DNA of 7,061 nt from Chlamydiota bacterium. Its GTDB lineage: Bacteria > Chlamydiota > Chlamydiia > Chlamydiales > Criblamydiaceae. Location of the stretch: the NCBI GenBank assembly GCA_021772365.1, contig JAJFMC010000057.1:1-7061 (forward strand). The letters are read 5' to 3'. The notes under the pieces are model-generated. The model was not told the DNA's origin and did not search any database. It worked only from the letters and a program-made list of their open reading frames with translations. Positions 1 to 6,488 of this stretch are shown piece by piece. A program made the translations under genes and the position numbers. Within the stretch, counting starts at the first letter, position 1; each line of letters begins with the position of its first letter.

Positions 1-1
1 C

Positions 2-502
2 GCAAAAGGCTTTCATCCCTTATGCGATGGAATTGCTGTGGAAGGTATCAGGCTCATTTGGAAAAATATTGAGACCGCGACACTGCGGCCAACGATAGAG
101 GCGCGATCGGCAATGATGATCTCGGCCTTAATGGGAGCAGTATCATTCCAAAAAGGATTGGGAGTCGTTCACTCATTAGCTCATCCTCTTTCGACCTTGT
201 TCGATATCCATCACGGACTTGCCAATGCTCTCATGCTTGTCCATGGCGTCCGTTTTAATGCGCCACACTGTCCTGAGGTGATGAAAAGGTTAAGGCATGC
301 CATTGGCGATTACGGTGTCATTGAGGCACTTCAAAAGCTCAACTCAAGACTAGAGTTACCCTCGAATTTAAGTGCCATAGGTATTAAAGAAAAAGATATT
401 GATAAACTTGCAAAATTCGCCGTACTCGATCCCTGCCACCAGTGTAACCCTCGTGCAGTGACGGAAGAAGATTTTAAAAACATGTACCGAGAAGCTTTGT
501 GA
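2..502 (+). CDS. Iron-containing (group III) alcohol dehydrogenase, C-terminal part
   Basis: The gene enters from the left edge in frame from base 2, beginning AKGFHPLCDG, so the GTG at 38 is internal and not the start. Family members are about 380-400 residues; about 166 remain here, mostly the helical iron-binding domain. The signature GVVHSLAH...HHG is present. By comparison with E. coli FucO, the His encoded at 170-172 and the second His of HHG (212-214) are iron ligands, and the His at 182-184 is the conserved catalytic-site His. The Asp and first His ligand lie upstream, outside the window. The usual PHG reads HHG here. The tail DPCHQCNPRAVTEEDF is typical of the family. These cytosolic enzymes interconvert alcohols and aldehydes or ketones with NAD(P)H; the substrate cannot be read from this part. 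The aldehyde dehydrogenase gene downstream suggests an alcohol-aldehyde-acid pair. The family call is secure. Confidence 0.93.
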   Translation, partial: AKGFHPLCDGIAVEGIRLIWKNIETATLRPTIEARSAMMISALMGAVSFQKGLGVVHSLAHPLSTLFDIHHGLANALMLVHGVRFNAPHCPEVMKRLRHAIGDYGVIEALQKLNSRLELPSNLSAIGIKEKDIDKLAKFAVLDPCHQCNPRAVTEEDFKNMYREAL

Positions 503-529
503 GGTAAAAAATTAAGATGAATAAATACA

Positions 530-601
530 CGAAGGTAGCGGAGAAAATAAAATTTTAAAACATTAACTCCCATAATTTTAATAAAATCTTCGCTATCTAC
601 G
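530..601 (+). other. Long intergenic stem-loop between the alcohol and aldehyde dehydrogenase genes
   Basis: GGTAGCGGAGA (534-544) pairs with TCTTCGCTATC (587-597) over 11 bp including two G-U pairs, and A533-T598 extends it. After a mismatch (532/599), two more pairs follow (531/600 and 530/601). Beyond an internal loop, TAAAATT (548-554) pairs with AATTTTA (574-580), leaving a 19-nt loop. The G-U pairs favour a structure acting as RNA on the + strand. No U-tract follows, so it is not a standard intrinsic terminator. It could be a processing or stability element, a Rho-linked site, or a dispersed repeat. It ends 35 nt before the GTG of the next gene. Confidence 0.55.
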
Positions 602-624
602 TGTCGTTCGTATTAGAAAATCTG

Positions 625-630
625 AAGGAG
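625..630 (+). promoter_or_regulatory. Ribosome binding site that sets the aldehyde dehydrogenase start
   Basis: AAGGAG lies 6 nt before the GTG at 637. The alternative in-frame GTG at 601 has no such site and sits at the foot of the stem-loop. This places the start at 637. Confidence 0.8.
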
Positions 631-636
631 AAAACA

Positions 637-1947
637 GTGAGTTTAATAAATCAACAGCTAAATGACACCTACCAACAGGTGGCTGAAGGTCAGAAAAAGT
701 GGCGCCAAACCAAACTCGAAGATCGAGTTAAAATGATCAGCCACTTCTCAACACTCTTGGCAGAACAGAATGATTTTCTAGCAAGAATCCTCACCGAAGA
801 CATGGGAAAACCCATCAAACAGTCAAGAAAAGAAATCGAAGATGTGAGAGGACGCATACAGTTTTTCATAGAGAATGCATCCCATTGGTTGTCACCAAAA
901 AATGTAGGGTCCGGACAAGAAATCACCTACGACCCATTGGGTGTCATCGCAAACATCTCCGCATGGAACTACCCCTACCTCGTTGGAGTCAACGTCATCG
1001 TCCCCGCTCTCATTGCAGGTAATGCAGTACTCTATAAACCCTCAGAATATGCGACAGAGACAGGAAAAAAAATCGAACAACTCCTCCATGCTTCAGGAAT
1101 ACCACAAGATGTATTTATCGCATGTACCGGCGATGGCTCTGTCGGTGAACAACTCCTGGACCTACCTCTTGATGGATATTTTTTTACAGGATCAGTCACT
1201 ACAGGGCAACACATAGCAAAACGTGTTGCAGAAAAATTGGTTCCTGTAGGATTGGAGCTTGGTGGTAAAGATCCCTTGTATGTCACCAACGAAGTCGACA
1301 GCTTAGAAGAAGTAGCAAATGCATGCGTCGACGGCTGTTTTTATAACGCCGGACAAAGCTGTTGTGCTGTCGAACGACTCTATGTTCATGCAGACGTTTA
1401 CGATCAGTTTATCAAACATTTCGTGGAAGGAACCAAGCAACTAAAAGTCGGTGATCCCTTTGATGAACATACCGATATCGGACCTTTAGGGCGCCCTCAG
1501 CATGTATCTTTTCTTAGTGAACAAACCCGCGAAGCCCTTGATAAAGGAGCAACTATAGTACTGGGAAAAGAAACAGAAGGTATTGATCAAGGATTTTTCC
1601 CTCCAACAATCCTTATCAATACCGATCATTCGATGAGTATCATGAAAGAAGAATCATTCGGTCCACTAATCGGTATCCAGAAAGTATCAGATGACACAGA
1701 AGCCATTAGGTTAATGAGTGACACACCGTACGGACTGACAGCAGCGGTTTACACAAACAATCACGACCGGGCCAAGAACATCCTGCAAGAACTCGACGTC
1801 GGGACAGCCTACATTAACTGCTGCGACAGTGTATCGCCACACCTCCCTTGGTCAGGAAGAAAACTCTCGGGGTTAGGAACGACGCTATCATATCTTGGTA
1901 TATTAGCCTTCGTTCACCCAAAGGGCCTCTTTCCAAAGGTGATCTGA
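637..1947 (+). CDS. NAD(P)-dependent aldehyde dehydrogenase
   Basis: This aldehyde dehydrogenase superfamily enzyme oxidises an aldehyde to its carboxylic acid in the cytosol. Starting at GTG 637 it has 436 residues, somewhat short for the superfamily (about 450-500). The order of motifs is complete: WNYP with the oxyanion Asn111, YKPSE with cofactor-binding Lys134, FTGS near 184, LELGGK with general base Glu207, GQSCCA with nucleophile Cys242, and ESFGP with ribose-binding Glu339. The C-terminal PWSGRKLSGLG matches the family end. The Glu in KPSE leans towards NAD, but this is weak evidence. It resembles the broad succinate-semialdehyde dehydrogenase-like group, yet the substrate is not determinable. 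It follows the iron alcohol dehydrogenase by 134 nt on the same strand, so the two may act in sequence on one alcohol, although the stem-loop between them may separate their expression. All catalytic residues are intact. Confidence 0.95.
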   Translation: MSLINQQLNDTYQQVAEGQKKWRQTKLEDRVKMISHFSTLLAEQNDFLARILTEDMGKPIKQSRKEIEDVRGRIQFFIENASHWLSPKNVGSGQEITYDPLGVIANISAWNYPYLVGVNVIVPALIAGNAVLYKPSEYATETGKKIEQLLHASGIPQDVFIACTGDGSVGEQLLDLPLDGYFFTGSVTTGQHIAKRVAEKLVPVGLELGGKDPLYVTNEVDSLEEVANACVDGCFYNAGQSCCAVERLYVHADVYDQFIKHFVEGTKQLKVGDPFDEHTDIGPLGRPQHVSFLSEQTREALDKGATIVLGKETEGIDQGFFPPTILINTDHSMSIMKEESFGPLIGIQKVSDDTEAIRLMSDTPYGLTAAVYTNNHDRAKNILQELDVGTAYINCCDSVSPHLPWSGRKLSGLGTTLSYLGILAFVHPKGLFPKVI

Positions 1948-2053
1948 AGATACCTTTCCATGAGGAAAAATTCAAAAACACCCTGGAATTTATTTCTTAA
2001 CGGTTCCTTAGCAACTTATAAGGGAGAGTAACTTCTTTCCTAACTTGAAAAGT

Positions 2054-2107
2054 AGTGCTTTTTTATTTAATATTTAAACCAATATAAATATAATAAAAGT
2101 AAGCACT
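2054..2107 (+). other. 21-bp AT-rich stem-loop with two bulges
   Basis: Three perfect 7-bp blocks stack: AGTGCTT (2054-2060) with AAGCACT (2101-2107), TTTTATT (2061-2067) with AATAAAA (2092-2098), and ATATTTA (2070-2076) with TAAATAT (2085-2091). They are separated by 2-nt bulges (GT at 2099-2100 and TA at 2068-2069), with an 8-nt loop, AACCAATA. No U-tract follows, so it is not a textbook terminator, although it could end or stabilise the aldehyde dehydrogenase transcript. It also overlaps the promoter-like site of the next gene. The rest of the gap (1948-2053) shows only a weak hairpin, TTCCTTA (2004-2010) with TAAGGGA (2019-2025). Confidence 0.5.
2067..2094 (+). promoter_or_regulatory. Candidate sigma-70 promoter of the PEP-CTERM-like gene
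   Basis: A perfect TATAAT lies at 2089-2094, with TTAATA (2067-2072, four of six consensus bases) 16 nt upstream. Transcription would begin near 2101, about 33 nt before the ATG. In such AT-rich DNA a TATAAT can arise by chance, so the call is tentative. Confidence 0.35.
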
Positions 2108-2133
2108 TAAGTAAAAGAAAGAGAGGGGTAAGT

Positions 2134-2709
2134 ATGCAGGTTATACAGTTTTGGAAGGTTTTTCTTATTGTTATCTTTATTGGAACAAGTCCACTCAATG
2201 CTTTACTAACTGAGGACAAGTCAGTTACTTATTATACTGCTAGAGGAGGAGATCCTACGGGTACAACAGGTGACCCTAACCAGCTAGGGGGGCTTAGTGA
2301 CACTGGAAACACCGTTTTTGGATCATTTAAATCAACATTATCTGTTGTTGATAAAGATACGTACAAAATCACCATGAATACAAACGTCCCATCATTGATG
2401 ACATTCTTAATTGAAGGTGTCGATTGGGGTAATATGGGTACCATCAATACGATTTCGGTGACTGGTCAACCTCTCACTGTACCGAATATATGGAGAACCT
2501 CTACACGATTTGCCGTGAGAACAACACAAGCCTTGACAAGCGGTACGATGGTCACCATTGATGTTACTGGAGTACATGTTCCAGAACCGAAGACCTACCT
2601 GATACTTGGTACCCTATTAGGGGCATGTTTGTTTATATATGCCCAAAAAAATCGAAGATTTGGTTTTGAGAAAACACCCCGATTGCGACCTTATTTCCAG
2701 GAGAAATAG
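2134..2709 (+). CDS. Exported protein with a PEP-CTERM-like sorting signal
   Basis: The protein has 191 residues and I do not recognise its central domain. Residues 1-23 form a signal peptide: a Lys-containing start, a hydrophobic stretch to about 17, and a likely cut after SPLNA. The middle (about 28-145) is rich in Thr, Ser, Gly and Asp and poor in Cys, as in secreted beta-rich proteins. The end carries VPEP (149-152), a hydrophobic segment (about 154-170) and a basic KNRR (172-175). This is the three-part layout of PEP-CTERM signals, which are cut and sorted by an exosortase at the inner membrane on the way to the cell surface or matrix. It is unusual that 16 further residues follow the Arg pair, since these signals normally end within a few residues. 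A strong SD, GAGGGG (2123-2128), lies 5 nt before the ATG. No exosortase is in the window. An ordinary membrane-anchored protein is the alternative. Confidence 0.75.
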   Translation: MQVIQFWKVFLIVIFIGTSPLNALLTEDKSVTYYTARGGDPTGTTGDPNQLGGLSDTGNTVFGSFKSTLSVVDKDTYKITMNTNVPSLMTFLIEGVDWGNMGTINTISVTGQPLTVPNIWRTSTRFAVRTTQALTSGTMVTIDVTGVHVPEPKTYLILGTLLGACLFIYAQKNRRFGFEKTPRLRPYFQEK

Positions 2710-2772
2710 TATCGTTCCACAAAGTAAAGAGTACTTATATCAAGAAAATTGAAGTGAAACCTTGCATTGTCA

Positions 2773-4227
2773 TCATTTTCCGATCATAGACTTTAAAAAA
2801 GGAAGGATTGTCTGCGATAGCCACATGTCCGCAGCCTTGCGTATCGCTAAGCTGTATGTCGGGTAGGGATGGATAATGGAAGCAAGCTTCCTGAGAGACA
2901 TTCCTGAGTACATCGCAACACTGATTTCCATCAGCATTTCTCCTGCACGCGGTGCGACAATTACGGCCCCTAAAATCTTACTGCTCCACCTCTTTGTAAC
3001 AATTTTCACAAACCCTTCTGTACGTCCAGTGGTGATAGCTCTGTCGACATTTTCCATCGAGAGAAAGTAAGTAGCAATTTTTTTGTCTCCATACTTTTCT
3101 ATAGCCTCTTCATCCGTCAATCCAAGGCTAGCGACTTCTGGATCTGTGAATGTCACGCGTGGCAATGCCTGCTTTCGATCGAGTTTTTTCTTGAATATTC
3201 CAGGCAGTAAAATACTTGTTAACACTGTACGAGCTTCATTTTCAGCTAAATGTGTAAAAATCGCTCGCCCGGCAACATCACCTACTGCCCAAATACGTGG
3301 TGTACTTGTTCGACCATACTCATCTACAATAATTCCTCTGTCGGTAAACTTTACACCAGCCGCATCTAAATTTAGTGACGATAGGTTAGGTATCCTTCCC
3401 GAAGAAACAAGAAGGTGTGTTGATTCAATAACTTTAGTCTCTCCATTCTCTTTATCACTTATGACAAGCTGAATCATTTCTCCATTTTTAGTCACACTAA
3501 CAGGCTGATGTCCAGTATAAAGAGTCACTCCCTCTTTGGTAAAAATCTTTTCAATAACTTCTTGAGCACATTTATCCTCTTTATTAAGGATGTGCCGATG
3601 GCGATGAATAATGGACACTTGTGCGCCTAACCGATGGTATGCCTGAGCCAATTCACAACCTATGGGTCCTCCACCAATCAAAATCAAGCTTCTGGGAACG
3701 GATTTCATATCGAAAACCGTTTCGTTGGTCATCACAGGTACATTCTCAATACCTTTTATCTCAGGAACTCTTGGATGGGAACCTGTAGCCAAAATAATAT
3801 TATTCCCTGTTACGCGTCTTGTCGTTCCATCATCGAGCTTAACCTCTAAAGTATTTGCATCAACAAATGAAGCATGTCCCGTCAGTGTCTCGACACCATG
3901 CTCACGTAAAGCTTCCGGCTCCTCATGAGAGCGTATCTCTGAGACAATCGAACGTGTCCGTTCGAGAGCTTTTACTGCGTCAAAACGATCACACGAGTGG
4001 GTAACACCAACAGCCTCGCTCTCTATAATTTTATGTGCTGTATGGGCAGAAGCAATAGTACACTTACTGGGGATACAGCCATAATTGGTACAGTCACCAC
4101 CGTAGTTACCTCTTTCGATAAGCAACACACGCTTACCTGCTTTGGCACCGCCAATAGCGATCACTAACCCACCTGCGCCGGCACCAACGACAACGATGGC
4201 ATATTTTTTCTTTTGTTCATCACTCAT
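2773..4227 (-). CDS. FAD-dependent pyridine nucleotide-disulfide oxidoreductase (mercuric reductase/lipoyl dehydrogenase-like)
   Basis: This 484-residue class I flavoprotein disulfide reductase has its domains in the usual order. The FAD-binding VGAGAGG is at 14-20 and the redox-active pair is Cys46 and Cys51 in GGDCTNYGCIPSK. ATGSHP is at 147-152, the second dinucleotide fold GGGPIG at 185-190, and the second FAD motif AVGDVAG, with Asp317, at 314-320. The dimerisation domain runs from about 355. The strand after the second fold ends in IIHRHRH, not an acidic residue, suggesting NADPH over NADH. The C-terminal active-site segment reads HPYPTYSL (453-460): Tyr455 stands where lipoyl dehydrogenase has its catalytic His, as in mercuric reductase, and Leu460 replaces the paired Glu. 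It lacks the N-terminal metal-binding domain and C-terminal Cys pair of true MerA. Its own substrate is therefore unknown. The SD AAGGGA (4233-4238) overlaps the stop of the upstream reading frame, implying coupled translation. Confidence 0.9.
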   Translation of the reverse strand: MSDEQKKKYAIVVVGAGAGGLVIAIGGAKAGKRVLLIERGNYGGDCTNYGCIPSKCTIASAHTAHKIIESEAVGVTHSCDRFDAVKALERTRSIVSEIRSHEEPEALREHGVETLTGHASFVDANTLEVKLDDGTTRRVTGNNIILATGSHPRVPEIKGIENVPVMTNETVFDMKSVPRSLILIGGGPIGCELAQAYHRLGAQVSIIHRHRHILNKEDKCAQEVIEKIFTKEGVTLYTGHQPVSVTKNGEMIQLVISDKENGETKVIESTHLLVSSGRIPNLSSLNLDAAGVKFTDRGIIVDEYGRTSTPRIWAVGDVAGRAIFTHLAENEARTVLTSILLPGIFKKKLDRKQALPRVTFTDPEVASLGLTDEEAIEKYGDKKIATYFLSMENVDRAITTGRTEGFVKIVTKRWSSKILGAVIVAPRAGEMLMEISVAMYSGMSLRKLASIIHPYPTYSLAIRKAADMWLSQTILPFLKSMIGK

Positions 4228-4236
4228 AAACGTCCC

Positions 4237-4366
4237 TTAAAGTAGTCTTATTTGTTTTAGTGCTAGATAACTAATCAACAATACAGAGGCTGCTATGATT
4301 GCCCTTGCTACCCATATTTCAGTATTTTTCTGGTTAATCACAAACACTTTACCATCAATTTTTTTT
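4237..4366 (-). other. Frame-shifted membrane-tail continuation of the small ORF, with A8 slippery run
   Basis: The coding strand has eight A (T8 on the + strand, 4359-4366) just before the TGA of the small ORF. In the frame reached by skipping one A, translation reads KKIDGKVFVINQKNTEIWVA and then a hydrophobic helix (about residues 97-116 of the fused product). It ends KQIRLL at TAA 4239-4237. This would make a tail-anchored membrane protein. The TAA overlaps the AAGGGA SD of the reductase gene, 9 nt from its ATG, as expected of a translated, coupled gene. A separate small ORF starting at an internal TTG near 4390 in this frame is a weaker alternative. Confidence 0.45.
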
Positions 4367-4606
4367 AACTGGAGAACCAACAGGTGAATAAGTACCAAAG
4401 GCTTTCCTCCCAAACTCCTTAACTACCTGAACGTTTTGAAGAAATGATCGTTTAGCTCTCTTTATTTCTACAACATATGCTGACTTAATGGCTTGACCAT
4501 CGATCATCGGAATCGATTCACCATCCCCAAAATGACTGTTACCATCTAGTTGGATGTTGTATTCGCCACAACGGATTAAATCATAGTGTTGTACATGACT
4601 GAACAT
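4355..4606 (-). CDS. Small unknown protein upstream of the reductase
   Basis: This 83-residue product is not one I recognise. The ATG at 4606 is preferred over the TTG at 4612 because AGAGG sits 8 nt before it. The protein has no signal peptide or membrane segment. It is polar and Gly/Asp-rich in the first half (LDGNSHFGDGES) and basic in the second (EIKRAKRS). It ends abruptly with SPVKKN, just at a run of eight A on the coding strand. Leaving out one A continues the frame for about 40 codons with a membrane helix, ending at 4237 within the SD of the reductase gene. The full product would have about 122 residues. The short form may be real, or the gene may be shifted by mutation, slippage or sequence error. 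It is probably cotranscribed with the reductase. Confidence 0.55.
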   Translation of the reverse strand: MFSHVQHYDLIRCGEYNIQLDGNSHFGDGESIPMIDGQAIKSAYVVEIKRAKRSFLQNVQVVKEFGRKAFGTYSPVGSPVKKN

Positions 4607-4652
4607 AGGCAAAGCCTCTGTAAAAAGATTTGATCCTGCTCAACTACTTTTC

Positions 4653-4682
4653 CTTATATTCCTATGACAATATTACAATCAA
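4653..4682 (-). promoter_or_regulatory. Candidate promoter of the small ORF-reductase unit
   Basis: On the - strand, TTGATT (4682-4677) and TATAAG (4658-4653, five of six consensus bases) are separated by 18 nt. Transcription would start near 4646, giving a leader of about 40 nt to the ATG at 4606. It diverges from the acetolactate synthase promoter. Confidence 0.35.
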
Positions 4683-4702
4683 CAACCCATTTAAAGAGTC
4701 AA

Positions 4703-4724
4703 ACTCGAGTGCCCAGAAGGGGCA
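4703..4724. promoter_or_regulatory. Palindromes in the divergent intergenic region
   Basis: The 8-bp palindrome ACTCGAGT (4703-4710) adjoins a small perfect dyad, TGCCC (4710-4714) and GGGCA (4720-4724), with a 5-nt spacer. They lie upstream of both candidate divergent promoters, where a shared regulator could bind. The evidence is symmetry and position only. Confidence 0.25.
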
Positions 4725-4771
4725 TAAGCGGTAAGGTGACAGTTTTGGTGTTTTATTGGGGAGCTTGTAAG

Positions 4772-4811
4772 TATTACCCCTGTTGCCTATGGTGTAATAG
4801 AGGACTATTAT
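4772..4811 (+). promoter_or_regulatory. Candidate acetolactate synthase promoter with overlapping dyads
   Basis: TTGCCT (4783-4788) and TATTAT (4806-4811) are spaced by 17 nt, giving a start near 4818 and a very short leader with the SD GAGG (4821-4824) 5 nt before the ATG. Two inverted repeats share one arm: TATTAC (4772-4777) with GTAATA (4794-4799), whose centres are 22 bp apart (two helical turns), and TAATAG (4795-4800) with CTATTA (4805-4810). The first spans the -35 hexamer and the second reaches the -10. This suggests an operator for a dimeric regulator. Catabolic acetolactate operons are often under LysR-type control (AlsR, BudR), but no regulator gene is visible here. Confidence 0.4.
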
Positions 4812-4829
4812 CGAAATCATGAGGTTTTC

Positions 4830-6488
4830 ATGGCTAATGATCAAAGAGTTGCAGACCTACTCATCCGCTGCCTAGAGCAGCATGGTGTGGAGTTAGTTTT
4901 CGGTATTCCCGGAGCAAAAATCGATACCGTCTTCGATGCACTCGTCGAATCATCCATACGCTTAGTCGTTTGTAGGCATGAACAAAATGCTGCATTCATG
5001 GCTGCAGCCTATGGCCGTCTAACTTCTAAACCCGGCGTCGTTATCGTCACCTCAGGGCCGGGAGTCGCAAACCTCGCTACAGGTCTATTGACAGCAACGA
5101 CAGAAGGCGATCCCATCGTCGCTATTGGCGGCAACGTTCCACTTAATATGCTACATAAAGAAGCGCACCAAAATACGAACAACGTCAAGCTAATGGAAGC
5201 GGTAACAAAAAAAAGCATAGAAGTCGACGCAGGAGAAAATATACCGGAAGCTATCGCTAATGCCTTTCGCATTGCTACACAGAGTCGCAGGGGCGCTTGC
5301 TTCATTAGTCTACCGCAAGATATAGGAATTGAAACGACTCAATTACAAGCACCCCCACGAGCTGTTGCGATAGAGTACGGCACTGCAAAAACCGATAACA
5401 TTGAACAAGCAACAAAGCATATTGAATCTGCCAAAACGGCACTCGTTATCCTTGGTGAAGAAGCAACACAACTAAATAACACCTGTGCTATCCGCTGTTT
5501 CCTCGAACACCACCAACTCCCTGTCGTCAGCACCTATCAGGCTAGTGGTGTGGTTCCAAAAAACCTCATGCATCTATTCTATGGTCGTATTGGACTTTTT
5601 AAAAATCAACCCGCTGACAAAATCCTCGAAGAAGCAGATTGTATTATCACCATCGGATTCAACCCTATTGAATATGACCCTGAAATATGGAACGCTCAAT
5701 GCAACAAAACAATCATCCACATCGACTATCATCCATGTGATATCCACCTGAGATACCAGCCAAAATTTGAGTTACTCGGAGATATCGCGCTTAATGTCTA
5801 TGCTCTCGACAAAACCATCAATAAAAAATTCGATTATAAGAATCAATTTTCACATTTGCGTGAAGAATACCTTCAAGTTATTGAACAGGGTAAAGATAAA
5901 GTAGGAAAAAATGGACTCGTTCACCCCCTCAGATTTATCCATGAGTTATCCAAAGTGACGAACGACAAAACAATTATCGCCTGTGACATTGGTTCGGTCT
6001 ATATGTGGGTCGCTAGATACTTCATCAGCCACATTCCCCATCAACTGCTCTTCAGTAATGGCCAACAAACACTAGGCGTAGGTTTGCCATGGGCAATGGC
6101 AGCGAAGATGAGCCATCCGAATCACAATGTCATTTCCATATCAGGAGATGGAGGGTTTCTTTTTTCCGCGATGGAACTTGAAACTGCAGTTAGAGAAAAA
6201 GTCAAATTCATTCACTTCATCTGGTCAGATGCTCACTACAACATGGTCCGTGAGCAACAACTCATGAAATACCACCGCGATTCCGGAGTAAAGTTGGGAG
6301 TGCTAGACATTCCTTCCTTTGCCAAAGGATTTGGTGCTGTCGGGTACGATTTAAGAAATGCCAATGACTTCGCATCTATCTATTGCGAGGCTCTAGAGCA
6401 AGATGTTCCTGTTCTGGTGAACGTAGCTATCGACTATACCGATAACCAAGATTTGTTTAGAACTGTCCACTCACACAAAGGAAATTGA
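4830..6488 (+). CDS. alsS: Catabolic acetolactate synthase
   Basis: This thiamine diphosphate enzyme joins two pyruvates into 2-acetolactate with loss of CO2, the first step to acetoin and butanediol. At 552 residues it matches the usual length of about 550-570. The N-terminal domain has VFGIPGAKID (23-32), a hallmark of the FAD-independent catabolic AlsS/BudB type. It also has RHEQNAA with catalytic Glu51, TSGPGVANLATGL (74-86), and TEGDPIVAIGGNVP followed by the HQ pair near 113. The C-terminal domain has the cofactor motif GDGG (439-442), with magnesium ligands Asp440 and Asp467 by homology, and WSDAHYNMV where relatives usually have WxDNxYNMV. No regulatory subunit gene adjoins it, which fits a catabolic rather than a branched-chain biosynthetic role. 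The ATG at 4830 has GAGG 5 nt upstream. Its stop shares a base with the start of the next gene, so the two are cotranslated. Confidence 0.95.
   Translation: MANDQRVADLLIRCLEQHGVELVFGIPGAKIDTVFDALVESSIRLVVCRHEQNAAFMAAAYGRLTSKPGVVIVTSGPGVANLATGLLTATTEGDPIVAIGGNVPLNMLHKEAHQNTNNVKLMEAVTKKSIEVDAGENIPEAIANAFRIATQSRRGACFISLPQDIGIETTQLQAPPRAVAIEYGTAKTDNIEQATKHIESAKTALVILGEEATQLNNTCAIRCFLEHHQLPVVSTYQASGVVPKNLMHLFYGRIGLFKNQPADKILEEADCIITIGFNPIEYDPEIWNAQCNKTIIHIDYHPCDIHLRYQPKFELLGDIALNVYALDKTINKKFDYKNQFSHLREEYLQVIEQGKDKVGKNGLVHPLRFIHELSKVTNDKTIIACDIGSVYMWVARYFISHIPHQLLFSNGQQTLGVGLPWAMAAKMSHPNHNVISISGDGGFLFSAMELETAVREKVKFIHFIWSDAHYNMVREQQLMKYHRDSGVKLGVLDIPSFAKGFGAVGYDLRNANDFASIYCEALEQDVPVLVNVAIDYTDNQDLFRTVHSHKGN

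Noticed and set aside
517..558. A 13-codon ORF (MNKYTKVAEKIKF) overlapping the left arm of the stem-loop, as a possible leader peptide.
   Set aside because: It has no well-spaced SD and no enrichment of a regulatory codon apart from Lys, which is common in AT-rich DNA.
601..636. A 12-codon N-terminal extension of the aldehyde dehydrogenase from GTG 601.
   Set aside because: No ribosome site precedes 601, whereas AAGGAG is ideally placed before GTG 637.
2722..2736. A hairpin AAGTA/TACTT between the convergent genes as a bidirectional terminator.
   Set aside because: The stem is only five mostly A-T pairs with no flanking T-tract; how these two genes terminate is not evident from the sequence.
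3083..3472. A 129-codon + strand open frame.
   Set aside because: It is entirely antisense to the clearly coding disulfide reductase, and its translation shows no recognisable motif.
2773..4227. Calling the reductase mercuric reductase (merA) or dihydrolipoyl dehydrogenase (lpd).
   Set aside because: It lacks the metal-binding domain and C-terminal Cys pair of MerA, lacks the His-Glu pair of Lpd, and has no mer or 2-oxoacid dehydrogenase genes next to it.
4765..4793. An alternative alsS promoter, TTGTAA (4765-4770) with TATGGT (4788-4793).
   Set aside because: Its -10 is weaker than the TATTAT at 4806-4811, which also has ideal 17-nt spacing from its own -35.
4662..4844. A 60-codon - strand open frame in the divergent gap.
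   Set aside because: It starts inside alsS, covers the likely promoter region of both divergent genes, and has no convincing SD.
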